DNA of 64,000 bases, taken from Pontibacter pudoricolor (GTDB taxonomy: Bacteria > Bacteroidota > Bacteroidia > Cytophagales > Hymenobacteraceae). Both the position numbers and the translations under genes were made by a program. Each line of letters opens with the position of its first letter. Position 1 is the first letter of the stretch. Shown here piece by piece: positions 38,092 through 46,152 of this stretch. The DNA lies in NCBI RefSeq assembly GCF_010092985.1, contig NZ_CP048106.1, positions 3,472,001-3,536,000 on the forward strand. Direction: 5' to 3'. The notes beneath the pieces are model-generated. The model worked only from the letters and a program-made list of their open reading frames with translations. It did not search any database and was not told the DNA's origin.

Positions 38092-38255
38092 ATGAAAATT
38101 ATCGCACTGCTTCTCGCATTACTACTGGGTCTCGGGCCAGCATGAAAAAAACTGCTGACGATCAGAAAGAGATCAGCTTCCAGAATGAGCTTAACCAGTA
38201 CAAAACCTACCCTAACTTATTGCCTGTTGTTGAAGTGATAGGACACAAAAGCTAA
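38092..38255 (+). pseudogene. Small hydrophobic peptide gene, split by a frame change (tandem copy 1)
   Basis: An ATG at 38092 opens a 17-codon frame (MKIIALLLALLLGLGPA) ending TGA at 38143-38145. Overlapping that stop (ATGA), an ATG at 38142 opens a second frame of 37 codons to 38255 that ends with NPNLLPVVEV-like residues (YPNLLPVVEVIGHKS). Together they match the intact copy at 38295: the first frame equals its hydrophobic start, the second its tail. The gene is either broken by a one-base change, read by frameshifting, or made as two coupled peptides. It is the first gene after the predicted sigma-54 promoter. Confidence 0.6.
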
Positions 38256-38294
38256 TCAGTAAAAAAATACCTAAAACCATTAAATTTAAAAACT

Positions 38295-38450
38295 ATGAAA
38301 ATTATCGTTCTTCTTTTAGCTCTTTTAATTGCTTTCGGATTTGCTGTAAAACAAGCGGTCGAAAATATCGAGGAGATGACCATTCAGCAGGAGATAAAGC
38401 AGCTGAACCAATACCCTAACTTACTGCCTGTTGTAGAGGTAACAGTATAA
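38295..38450 (+). CDS. Small hydrophobic peptide, 51 residues (tandem copy 2)
   Basis: MKIIVLLLALLIAFGFAV is a likely membrane segment or signal sequence. It is followed by an amphipathic Glu/Gln-rich stretch (ENIEEMTIQQEIKQLNQ) and the tail YPNLLPVVEVTV. Copy 1 shares both the start and the tail, and the bases before each ATG are alike (AAATTTAAAA, then ATGAAAATTATCG), showing tandem duplication. I know no named family. It may be a secreted or membrane-inserted stress peptide. Confidence 0.6.
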   Translation: MKIIVLLLALLIAFGFAVKQAVENIEEMTIQQEIKQLNQYPNLLPVVEVTV

Positions 38451-38514
38451 CACCGGCTACACAGGTCGCGCCACCTGCCTACTATACCAAGCACCAACTA
38501 TAACTACCCGTACT

Positions 38515-38679
38515 ATGAAAGCCTTATTGCTTTTGCTGGCGCTACTCCTGTGCATCTACCTGGCCCGGATAAAAACACGAAGCGCCAGATCATTAATGTC
38601 ACCACGCAACTACCCCGAAATGCTGGTTCACCCTTACCAGCATGCCACTAACCCGGTCCCGGCTGTTTTAACTGTATAG
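38515..38679 (+). CDS. Small hydrophobic peptide, 54 residues (divergent tandem copy 3)
   Basis: MKALLLLLALLLCIYLARIK is a hydrophobic start like copies 1 and 2. The rest is basic and Pro-rich (RNYPEMLVHPYQ) and ends VPAVLTV. The NYPxxL core and a V-rich end recall YPNLLPVVEV in the other copies, so I take it as a distant member of the same set. It is followed by a good terminator at 38741-38782, which closes the cluster. Confidence 0.5.
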   Translation: MKALLLLLALLLCIYLARIKTRSARSLMSPRNYPEMLVHPYQHATNPVPAVLTV

Positions 38680-38740
38680 TTTCAGAAGGGGCTTTCACAC
38701 ACCCTCACCTTAATTTTTAATTTCATAGCTAATAATTTAA

Positions 38741-38782
38741 AGCCGCCAATGTTACGATATGCGTAAATGGCGGCTTTTTTTT
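38741..38782 (+). terminator. Terminator of the small-peptide cluster
   Basis: AGCCGCCA (38741-38748) pairs with TGGCGGCT (38768-38775), then seven T. The loop contains ATGTTACG, a motif that recurs 98 bases on and also near 47.2-47.3 kb. Confidence 0.85.
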
Positions 38783-38875
38783 GACACCTATCCAGTGTTT
38801 AAGCCTTAGAAAGCCAGTTTGTGAAAACTATAGGTCTGATTTTCTGATGTTACGGAGCATATACCAATTGCCTTT

Positions 38876-38903
38876 TTTGCCAGGTACGAATAGCTTACAT
38901 TTG
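38876..38903 (+). promoter_or_regulatory. Promoter candidate for an RNA gene
   Basis: TTTG at 38876-38879 and TACATTTG at 38896-38903, an exact TAnnTTTG box, 16 bases apart (slightly short). Transcription would start near 38908. Confidence 0.4.
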
Positions 38904-38907
38904 CAAT

Positions 38908-39155
38908 GCAGGGCAATGTCTAAGGTGTTAGAGTGAAAACTTGCTCTGTGGAATATGCCTGCAGGCTATTTCTTAAGCTAGAGTGCAAGTAACCCGTTTA
39001 CCAACTAATATTGTTGCGGTTATAAAAAGCAGTACGGCAAACGGCAGCCCCCTGCCATGCCTGAACAGATCCAATGCACAGAAAACAAACCCGCTGCAAC
39101 AATGTAGCTTGCACTTGATTAAAAGGCTCGGTCCCCGCCGGGCCTTTTGCTTTTT
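38908..39155 (+). ncRNA. Candidate structured non-coding RNA, class not recognised
   Basis: It lies between a TAnnTTTG box and a terminator and has no good reading frame. AGTGCAAG (38982-38989) pairs with CTTGCACT (39108-39115). Inside that, ATTGTTGC and GCAACAAT are perfect complements, GGTT faces AACC, and GGCAG-CCCC-CTGCC makes a terminal hairpin. The nested long-hairpin shape recalls 6S-like RNA only in outline; I do not see the conserved features needed to name it, nor tmRNA, RNase P or SRP signatures. Confidence 0.4.
39121..39155 (+). terminator. Terminator of the RNA candidate (also usable from the minus strand)
   Basis: AAAAGGC-(T)CGG / CCG-GGCCTTTT hairpin followed by TTTTT on the plus strand. 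It sits nine bases before the end of the convergent gene. Confidence 0.75.
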
Positions 39156-39163
39156 AACTATAG

Positions 39164-39739
39164 TTACCGGTTTTCGCCTTTCAGAATATCGAAGATAGAG
39201 GGCTTTTTATCCTCGTCTTTATCGCGACGTTTTTTCTTGTCTTCTTTTTTGTCGCCATTGCCGAAAGGCCAGATCGGGTTCTTTTTCTTTTTTTCTTTCA
39301 CGATTACATACCTGACCGATACACCCGAGGAAAGACCAACCCAATCTTCGTGGTTAATATGGAAGGCCGGTTTGATATCAGCAGAGAGCAGGAAAGGCAG
39401 GCCATTCACCTTATATTCAATTCCAAGAATAGCATCAGCACCGGTAAAAACGCCATGGTCTTTCAGATTGCCCACATGCGCACCGGCACCCAGGTAGTAG
39501 TTAAATCGTTCTCCCAGTAACGGGAAGTGCCATTCGTAAAGTGCAGTGCCGCTGTACTCGCGCTCGCCTAATGAGGCAATACCTTCTATAGTGCCACGGT
39601 CATGTACTTTCTGCTGAACAGAAATGCCAACCTTGTTACTTTCGAAGCGGGCACCGGCAGCTGTTCGGTATTTCTGGGCATGTGCCTGTATGCTTAGTGC
39701 TGAAAGGATGAGGACAAATAGTAATGCTTTAATTTTCAT
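39164..39739 (-). CDS. Uncharacterised outer-membrane barrel-like protein with a charged tail
   Basis: 191 residues. Signal peptide (to about 21, IQAHAQ), then alternating strands typical of a small opacity-like barrel (TAAGARFESNKVGISVQQK, YYLGAGAHVG, DAILGIEYKVNGLPFLLSADIKPAF, SSGVSVRYVIV). The last ~40 residues are very rich in Lys, Asp and Glu (KEKKKKNP, KKEDKKKRRDKDEDKK). I know no function. It is a single gene on its strand. Confidence 0.75.
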   Translation of the reverse strand: MKIKALLFVLILSALSIQAHAQKYRTAAGARFESNKVGISVQQKVHDRGTIEGIASLGEREYSGTALYEWHFPLLGERFNYYLGAGAHVGNLKDHGVFTGADAILGIEYKVNGLPFLLSADIKPAFHINHEDWVGLSSGVSVRYVIVKEKKKKNPIWPFGNGDKKEDKKKRRDKDEDKKPSIFDILKGENR

Positions 39740-39978
39740 ATCGGGTTCAGGTGTTAACTATATGGGCTTTACAAAAACCTTTCCCGATAACGATAAAAAT
39801 ATGCTTTAACCCTATCCTGATTTAAAAAACTTCACACAATTTAAAATTAAATAATAATTATTATAAAATACGTTAGACTTACAGGCCTATAGTTGGTGTT
39901 TTGCTAAAACTGCCGGCTATCTGAAACTGATATGTCAACAGCATAAATCCCTTGTTCATCGTTCACAGATTAAAAGTT

Positions 39979-40012
39979 ACGGAGCAGTGTAAAAGCTGCT
40001 CCGTTTGCTTTT
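39979..40012 (+). other. Orphan hairpin with a short T run
   Basis: ACGGAGCAG (39979-39987) pairs with CTGCTCCGT (39996-40004), followed by TTGCTTTT. No gene precedes it on this strand; the nearest is convergent-free DNA from 39740. It may end a small RNA or act in the leader region of the S9 peptidase gene. Confidence 0.35.
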
Positions 40013-40117
40013 CCGGCAGCTGCTGTTACTTTGTGGGCTTGTAATCTATAGTTCGTTGATTTTATGCCTGGAATTCAGTAGTTTAACCAGTGATTTCGTT
40101 ACTCTAAACTATAAAAT

Positions 40118-42061
40118 ATGAAAAAACATTTAAGCTGGGTGCCTGTGGCTTTTGCAGCAGCGGTGCTGTTTGCAGGGTGCCAAAGCACCACAACTCCCGA
40201 GAACCAAACAACTGAAACGGTGGCTAAGACCTACACTATCGAGCAGTTCATGAACACCATTGCCATCGGCGGCAGCGACTTTTCTCCTGATAATTCAAAA
40301 GTTCTTTATTCGAGTAACCAAACGGGGGTTTACAATGCCTTTGAAGTGCCTGTAACCGGTGGTGAGCCGCGCCAGCTCACCAGTTCAACAGACAATTCCA
40401 TATTCGTGATCTCCTACTTTCCGAAAGACGAGCGCATTCTGTACTCCAGCGACAAAGGCGGCGATGAGATAACACACCTGTATATGCGCAACCCCGACGG
40501 CTCCTCAAAGGACCTGACCCCGGAGCCAAAGGCCAAGTCAACTTTTGCAGGCTGGAGCCACGACCAGAACAGCTTCTTTTTCCTGTCTAACAAGCGCGAC
40601 GCGAGATACTTTGATCTCTATGAAATGGATGTGAAAACACTCACGCCAAAGCTGGTAATGCAGAATGAGCAGGGTTTTGACGTTGGTGCCATCTCAAGTG
40701 ACAAAAAGTATATCGGGTTGATTAAAAGCATTAACACCAACAGCAGCGACATGTACCTGTATAACACAGAAACCAAGCAGCTGAAAAAATTAACCGATCA
40801 TAAAGAGGACATTAAGTACGCACCGGAAACCTTTACACCGGACAATAAGCAACTATACTTCCTGACCGATGAAGGAGGAGAGTTTCAGCAACTGAAGAGC
40901 TATGATGTGGCCACCGGCAAAATCGCTGATGTAGAGAAAGCCGACTGGGATATTATGTACACTTATTTTTCGCGGGATGGAAAGTACAGGGTTACCGGCA
41001 TTAATAACGATGCCCGCACCGAAGTAAAGGTTTATGAGGCTGCCACAGGCAAACAGGTGCAGTTACCGGACGTGCCGGCAGGCGATATAACGGGCATAAA
41101 CTTTTCGGATGATGAGAACATGATGGCTTTTTACGTGAACAGCCCTACCTCCTCAAGCAACCTCTTCGTTCACGATTTCAGGAATGACAAGACTACCCAG
41201 CTTACCAACACCATGAACCCGGAAATAAACCCGGACGACCTGGTAAAAGCAGAGGTGATCAGATACAAGTCGTATGATGGGCTTGAGATTCCGGCCCTGC
41301 TGATGAAGCCTAAAAATGCCAGCGCCAGCAATAAAGTGCCTGCCGTACTCTGGATACATGGCGGCCCAGGCGGCCAGACCCGCCTGAACTATAACCCACT
41401 GATGCAATACCTCGTGAACCATGGCTACGCTGTACTGGCTGTAAACAACCGCGGCAGCTCGGGCTATGGCAAAACCTTTTTCGCAGCCGATGACCAGAAA
41501 CATGGCGACGTGGACCTGAAAGATTGTGTAGAGGCAAAAGAATACCTGGCTAAGTCAGGTTACATTGCGGAAGATAAGATTGGCATTATGGGTGGTAGTT
41601 ACGGGGGCTATATGGTACTGGCAGGTCTTGCTTTTACCCCTGATGAGTTTGCTGTCGGCGTGAACCTGTTTGGCGTGGCAAACTGGCTGCGTACGTTGCA
41701 AAGTATCCCTCCGTACTGGGAGTCGTTCAGGCTGGCACTGTATAAAGAGATGGGGAACCCTGAAACAGATTCGGCAGCGCTTTATAACAAGTCGCCGTTG
41801 TTTTTTGCAAACCAGATCAAAAAGCCACTGATGGTATTGCAGGGCGCCAACGACCCGCGCGTGTTAAAAGTAGAGTCGGATGAAATAGTAGCGGCGGTGA
41901 AGAAGAACAACGTGCCAGTAGAGTATGTGGTGTTTGAAGATGAAGGCCATGGCTTTGTGAAAAAGGAAAACCAGATAGAAGGCTACAGCGCTATCCTCAC
42001 TTTTTTGGATACTTACCTGAAAGGAAAACCAACAGGCACTGGCTCCGGTACCTCAAACTAA
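40118..42061 (+). CDS. S9 family peptidase (prolyl-oligopeptidase/acyl-aminoacyl-peptidase type) lipoprotein
   Basis: 647 residues. Lipobox LFAGC21. N-terminal beta-propeller at about 45-370 built of TolB/PD40-like repeats (FSPDNSKVLYSSNQTG, FAGWSHDQNSFFFLSN, FTPDNKQLYFLTDEGG), then an alpha/beta-hydrolase domain from about 385. Catalytic Ser494 in GGSYGG, Asp579 in GANDPR, His611 in DEGHGF. It is expected to cut short peptides or acyl-peptides in the periplasm or at the surface. Monocistronic with its own terminator. Confidence 0.92.
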   Translation: MKKHLSWVPVAFAAAVLFAGCQSTTTPENQTTETVAKTYTIEQFMNTIAIGGSDFSPDNSKVLYSSNQTGVYNAFEVPVTGGEPRQLTSSTDNSIFVISYFPKDERILYSSDKGGDEITHLYMRNPDGSSKDLTPEPKAKSTFAGWSHDQNSFFFLSNKRDARYFDLYEMDVKTLTPKLVMQNEQGFDVGAISSDKKYIGLIKSINTNSSDMYLYNTETKQLKKLTDHKEDIKYAPETFTPDNKQLYFLTDEGGEFQQLKSYDVATGKIADVEKADWDIMYTYFSRDGKYRVTGINNDARTEVKVYEAATGKQVQLPDVPAGDITGINFSDDENMMAFYVNSPTSSSNLFVHDFRNDKTTQLTNTMNPEINPDDLVKAEVIRYKSYDGLEIPALLMKPKNASASNKVPAVLWIHGGPGGQTRLNYNPLMQYLVNHGYAVLAVNNRGSSGYGKTFFAADDQKHGDVDLKDCVEAKEYLAKSGYIAEDKIGIMGGSYGGYMVLAGLAFTPDEFAVGVNLFGVANWLRTLQSIPPYWESFRLALYKEMGNPETDSAALYNKSPLFFANQIKKPLMVLQGANDPRVLKVESDEIVAAVKKNNVPVEYVVFEDEGHGFVKKENQIEGYSAILTFLDTYLKGKPTGTGSGTSN

Positions 42062-42076
42062 CTATAACTTTTTGTA

Positions 42077-42117
42077 CAGATCAGGCGGCAACTGTAATTG
42101 TCGCCTGATCTGTTTTT
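42077..42117 (+). terminator. Terminator of the S9 peptidase gene
   Basis: CAGATCAGGCG-GCAA / TTGT-CGCCTGATCTG hairpin followed by TTTTT. Confidence 0.85.
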
Positions 42118-42175
42118 ATACTATAATTATCCGTCAGCTAACAAGGAACTTGCTAAAGGTTTATAGTTTCTGAAG

Positions 42176-42227
42176 TAGAAAACGAGCCACTGTTGGTGTT
42201 ATCACCAACAAGCTAATTTGCTGGCTC
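42176..42227 (-). terminator. Terminator of arfB
   Basis: Outer stem GAGCCA (42184-42189) / TGGCTC (42222-42227) encloses a perfect inner hairpin TGTTGGTG-TTAT-CACCAACA (42191-42210). The minus strand continues GTTTTC. The region to 42300 holds nothing else. Confidence 0.6.
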
Positions 42228-42300
42228 TTTACACTTGCTGGTGAAAACAAACAGCAAGAGCGTAAACTATAGCCAGATAAAACACGAAACAGCTTCTGTA

Positions 42301-42714
42301 TCAGATATCCCCCCGGTAGCCACGGTTGGCTTTTTTATCGGCCTGCTTCTTTTTGCTTTCCAGCCGTTTCTTTACCGATGCTTTTGTTGGCCTGGATGCT
42401 TTGCGTTTTTTCTGTTGGGTAAGTGCCTGTCGCAGCAATTCGTAAAAGCGCGAAATACAGAGCTCTTTGTTTTGTAACTGGCTGCGCTCTTCCTGGCAAA
42501 CTACCTGCAAATAGCCGTCGTTGGTTATCCGGTTGGCAAGCTTTTCCTGTATTCGTGTCTTTTCTTCGTCGGTCAGTAATTCAGAGCTTTCCACATGGAA
42601 CCTCAGCTCCACTTTGGTCGCTACTTTATTCACGTTCTGGCCGCCGGCACCTCCGCTTCTCGATGCCTGGAACTGTAATTCCCTTTCTAACTCTCTGTCC
42701 TTTATTCCTATCAT
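42301..42714 (-). CDS. arfB: Alternative ribosome-rescue factor ArfB (peptidyl-tRNA hydrolase)
   Basis: 137 residues, the usual size. The catalytic GGQ is at 24-26 in the segment SRSGGAGGQNVNKVATKVEL, as in YaeJ/ICT1 and class I release factors. The C-terminal tail is strongly basic (QQKKRKASRPTKASVKKRLESKKK), as required to enter the empty mRNA channel of stalled ribosomes. It lacks a stop-codon recognition domain. It frees peptides from non-stop ribosomes, acting with or instead of tmRNA. Single gene. Confidence 0.94.
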   Translation of the reverse strand: MIGIKDRELERELQFQASRSGGAGGQNVNKVATKVELRFHVESSELLTDEEKTRIQEKLANRITNDGYLQVVCQEERSQLQNKELCISRFYELLRQALTQQKKRKASRPTKASVKKRLESKKKQADKKANRGYRGDI

Positions 42715-42814
42715 AAACTATAAAGCATTGTATAACGCAGCCTGTACCAAACCATACTGTAAACTATAGCCGTAGTACCTATAAAACTACCACCGCAAAC
42801 TATAAACTTATACT

Positions 42815-43192
42815 ATGAAACAAGCAATCGGGCACAAAGTATGGGCCATCGCCGAAGGCTATATTCCGGCTTACAGCAACGGGCCGGAGCCACAGTTTAC
42901 CAGTCACGAAACAGCCTGTATTTTAAATACCTCAGACCAGGACGCGCATGTAAAGATATGGATATACTTCAGCGATCGCGATCCGGTTGGCCCATACGAA
43001 GTAACAGTTCCGGCAAAACGCACCAAACACCTGCGCTTTAACGACCTGAAAGACCCGGCACCAGTGCCCCTTGATACGGACTATGCCAGCGTTTTTGAGT
43101 CGGATGTGCCGGTAGTGGTGCAGCATACCCGCTTAGACTCGCGGCAATCAGAAAACGCCCTGCTCAGCACGATGGCTTTTCCGGCGGGTTAA
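42815..43192 (+). CDS. Sensory rhodopsin transducer (ASRT) family protein
   Basis: 125 residues. The whole length matches the Anabaena sensory rhodopsin transducer family: GHKVWAIAEGYIPAYSNGPEP, SHETACILNTSDQDAHV, YFSDRDPVGPYEVTVPAKRT, HLRFNDLKDP and VVVQHTRLDSRQSENALLS. The Anabaena protein is a soluble tetrameric beta-sandwich that binds sensory rhodopsin and DNA. No rhodopsin gene is in this window. Homologues in many bacteria without rhodopsin may instead bind a small carbohydrate-like ligand; that is an inference. Single gene with short flanking spacers. Confidence 0.9.
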   Translation: MKQAIGHKVWAIAEGYIPAYSNGPEPQFTSHETACILNTSDQDAHVKIWIYFSDRDPVGPYEVTVPAKRTKHLRFNDLKDPAPVPLDTDYASVFESDVPVVVQHTRLDSRQSENALLSTMAFPAG

Positions 43193-43495
43193 ATTCTTAA
43201 CAAACTTATAGCATATGGCGACTTGAGGTAAAAATGAAGTAATACTAGCTGCAGGACTTTTCAGGAGCTCAAAAGCAGGTTTGATTGTCTGTGACTGGAT
43301 ATAGTCCTTCCCAGCACAACATGGGTTACAAGGGAAAAGGATTACTATAAACTAAACCGCCCATGTGATTTCGCAAAATAGATTGGTTAATGCCGTTACC
43401 GCCGCACAGCCCTAAAAAGGCAAAGTCTAAAGGCTTACAAACAAAAGGCTGATCACTTCGTTATGGAATAAAGTATAGTTACGCTACCACATCTG
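43193..43495. other. Gene-free stretch
   Basis: About 300 bases between the ASRT and M50 genes. I see only scattered TATAG motifs (for example GTATAGTTACG just before the M50 start), no hairpin with a T run and no coding frame. Confidence 0.6.
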
Positions 43496-44575
43496 ATGAA
43501 ATGGTCTCTAACACTGGGCAAAGTTGCTGGTATCAGGATTCTGGTACACTGGACTTTTGTGCTGTTACTGGGCTGGGTTGCTTTTACGGAAGCGCAGCGC
43601 GGCAGCGACCTGAACACCATTCTGCTGGCTATTGGCTTTGTGCTTTCGGTTTTTGCGTGCGTGGTGCTGCACGAACTGGGACATGCGCTCACGGCTAAAA
43701 AATACGGCATTAAAACCAGCATGATTACACTGCTGCCCATAGGCGGCGTTGCCAGCCTCGAAAGAATGCCCGAAAGCCCGAAACAGGAATTGTTGGTTGC
43801 CATAGCCGGCCCAGCCGTTAATGTGGCGATCGCAGTCGTACTATGGCTGGTATTGCCCGGCTTACAGGCCATTCCTTCCGATGAGTTTTTTCTGCGCATC
43901 ACACCAGCTAATTTCTTCTACCTGCTGCTATTCGTAAATATAATGCTGGTGCTGTTCAATGCAATTCCGGCTTTCCCGATGGATGGCGGACGTGTGTTGC
44001 GCGCTTTGCTGGCTTTTAAACTGGGGCGTGTACGTGCCACCCAGATCGCGGCTAACCTTGGTCAGTTGCTGGCTATTGTGTTTGTTTTCTATGGCTTCTT
44101 CACAAATCCATTTCTTATCCTGATCGGCCTGTTTGTTTTCTTTGGCGCTTATACCGAAAACATGATGGTGCAGCACCTGGATTTTTTGCGTGGCCATAGT
44201 GTACGCGAAGGCATGATGACAAACTATGTTACCCTAACCCCGGACAACACCGTACGCGACGCACTGGAGAAATTGCTGATGGGCTCCGAGCACGAATTTA
44301 TTGTAGAGAAGGACGGAAATGTAGTCGGTACGCTTACCAGGAGCCAGCTGATACAGGCTTTAAAAGAAAACAAAACCGATACGCCTGTAGCTGATATCAT
44401 GACGCAGGAGTTTATTTCCTTTGATGTAAAAGATAAGTTGTCGGTGGCTTATACCGAACTGCAGAAATCCCGCTCACCGTTATATCCTGTTTTAGAGAAC
44501 GGTCACCTGGCAGGGGTTATCAACACAGATAATATCAACGAGTTTATCATGATCAAATCAGCGCTGGTTAATTAA
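43496..44575 (+). CDS. Site-2 protease family (M50) membrane peptidase with CBS domains
   Basis: 359 residues. Intramembrane zinc motif HELGH at 59-63 and the second motif NAIPAFPMDGGRVLRA near 155-170, with about six membrane segments in the first 220 residues. Then two CBS domains (about 240-295 and 300-355; MMTNYVTLTPDNTV, VADIMTQEFISF, VLENGHLAGVINTDN). S2P enzymes cut substrates within the membrane, and in this group CBS domains bind adenine nucleotides and adjust activity. The targets are unknown and no anti-sigma factor is adjacent. Confidence 0.92.
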   Translation: MKWSLTLGKVAGIRILVHWTFVLLLGWVAFTEAQRGSDLNTILLAIGFVLSVFACVVLHELGHALTAKKYGIKTSMITLLPIGGVASLERMPESPKQELLVAIAGPAVNVAIAVVLWLVLPGLQAIPSDEFFLRITPANFFYLLLFVNIMLVLFNAIPAFPMDGGRVLRALLAFKLGRVRATQIAANLGQLLAIVFVFYGFFTNPFLILIGLFVFFGAYTENMMVQHLDFLRGHSVREGMMTNYVTLTPDNTVRDALEKLLMGSEHEFIVEKDGNVVGTLTRSQLIQALKENKTDTPVADIMTQEFISFDVKDKLSVAYTELQKSRSPLYPVLENGHLAGVINTDNINEFIMIKSALVN

Positions 44576-44607
44576 TAACACCATAGTTATAGCTAGTGTT
44601 TCCTTCA

Positions 44608-44716
44608 CTTTTGTCATTTCGACGAAAGGAGAAATCTATCTCAGATATAATCTGTAATGAATCTTTCACAACTTTGCCGGCCCTTTTCGACTCTCGCCTA
44701 AGGTGTGTTCGGGATG
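44608..44716 (+). repeat. Single alpha-type intergenic repeat
   Basis: TTTGTCATTTCGACGAAAGG then GAAATCT at the left, and GTTCGGGATGACAG at the right, so the ends form inverted TGTCAT/ATGACA. This is the same dispersed module that flanks the composite islands, here alone between two convergent genes. Confidence 0.6.
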
Positions 44717-44752
44717 ACAGTAGTGTTTAAGCTTTACTAATTCGTAATTCTC

Positions 44753-46123
44753 CTAATACATTCTCGGCAACTCAATACCTTTAATCTTTCGGAACAGGTT
44801 AATAGCTGCCTGGTCTGTCAGGCTGGTTACGAAGTCGGTGATATGGATGATGCGCTCGTAATCGGATACAGAATCCGGCAGTTTAATATAGTGTGTTGGA
44901 ATAAGGTCGGCAAGTTTACGGTGGCGTTTCGACTCCGGCAGAAATACGGCCTTCATGCAGGCATCCAGCAATCCACCCAACACTTCAAAGCCAGCGGCTT
45001 CAATTTCCAGCACCGGTTTGTTACGGTAAATCTTTTTAATGGAAAGTATTTTGATCTCGTCTAGCACTGGTTTGCACTCCAGCAGATTAATAAGCGGTGT
45101 ATCAAAAGTTCCGGCTAATAATGCGTCCTCGTTTGCCAGGAAAACGGCAGCGCATTCATCTATCAGCTTGCCTATAATGCGGGCACGCAGGTAACCGATC
45201 TCTTCGCGCCAGTCGTAGAATTTTATAGTTGATACACGGTTCGGATCATCCTTTAAGATCTGTTTAAGCAATTCTATACCTTGCCTGTGAGGCACCAGGC
45301 CAAGTTTTAAACCGTCTTCAAAATCTATGATGCGGTAACAGATATCGTCGGCGGCTTCAACTAAAAAGGCCAGCGGGTGGCGGTGGTAAAACACAGTGTC
45401 GCCATTGCCTTTACGCAATAAGCCTAACTCCTGGGCAATAGTGTTAAACCAATCTTTTTCGGTCTGAAAGAAGCCATATTTTTTTTCGCTGGTGTTCTTC
45501 GTCTCCTTAATAACCGGCAGCGACTCTTTCGGGTATTTAGTGAAAGTAGCAAGCGTGGTATAGGTCAGGCTTAAACCACCGGATAAATTGCAGTGTTCCG
45601 GGTAAGTATAAGTCAACACCCTGAAACCGGCAGCGTTACCTTCAAAACTCAATAAGTCTTTGCGCTGGGCTTCGGTCAGGTTTTGCATAAAAGGCTGGGC
45701 AGCTTCGCTCTCAAAATAAGAAGAGATGGCATCTTCGCCGGAGTGGCCGAAAGGTGGGTTGCCAATATCATGAGCCAGACAGGCAGCGGCAACTATATCC
45801 CCGAAATCTGCTTCCTGTATGTGTTTTTCCTGTGCTAACGCCGGGTTGCGCTCCAGTATGCTTTTGCCAACTATACGGCCCAGCGTACGGCCCACTACCG
45901 ATGCTTCTAAACTATGGGTAAGGCGGGTATGTACAAAATCGCTTTCGGGCATGGGCATTACCTGCGTCTTGTTCTGCAGCCTTCTGAAAGCCGAAGAAAA
46001 TACAATACGGTCATAATCGCGCTGAAACTCGCCCCGTACCGATTCATCCGAAGTATATTTTTTATCGGCACTTTCGAAGCGTTTTTTAGAGATCAGTTTG
46101 GCCCAGGTAGTTGTATGTTGCAT
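44753..46123 (-). CDS. dgt: Deoxyguanosinetriphosphate triphosphohydrolase (dGTPase)
   Basis: 456 residues. HD-domain metal ligands: His70 in RLTHSLEAS, His118-Asp119 in CLAHDIGNPPFGHSGEDAI, with the family FQRDYDRIVFSSAFRRLQNKTQV start. A second Asp is expected in the EAADDICYRIIDFEDG segment. It removes triphosphate from dGTP (and often other dNTPs), helping control dNTP pools or resist phage. It lies 29 bases after the DUF3667 gene and probably shares its transcript. Confidence 0.93.
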   Translation of the reverse strand: MQHTTTWAKLISKKRFESADKKYTSDESVRGEFQRDYDRIVFSSAFRRLQNKTQVMPMPESDFVHTRLTHSLEASVVGRTLGRIVGKSILERNPALAQEKHIQEADFGDIVAAACLAHDIGNPPFGHSGEDAISSYFESEAAQPFMQNLTEAQRKDLLSFEGNAAGFRVLTYTYPEHCNLSGGLSLTYTTLATFTKYPKESLPVIKETKNTSEKKYGFFQTEKDWFNTIAQELGLLRKGNGDTVFYHRHPLAFLVEAADDICYRIIDFEDGLKLGLVPHRQGIELLKQILKDDPNRVSTIKFYDWREEIGYLRARIIGKLIDECAAVFLANEDALLAGTFDTPLINLLECKPVLDEIKILSIKKIYRNKPVLEIEAAGFEVLGGLLDACMKAVFLPESKRHRKLADLIPTHYIKLPDSVSDYERIIHITDFVTSLTDQAAINLFRKIKGIELPRMY

Positions 46124-46152
46124 AAATAAACGTGAGAGACAGAATAAAAATA

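Noticed and set aside
38908..39155. 6S RNA, tmRNA or RNase P RNA
   Set aside because: The long-hairpin outline alone is not enough; I found no tmRNA tag frame or CCA end, no RNase P core motif, and cannot confirm 6S features by eye.
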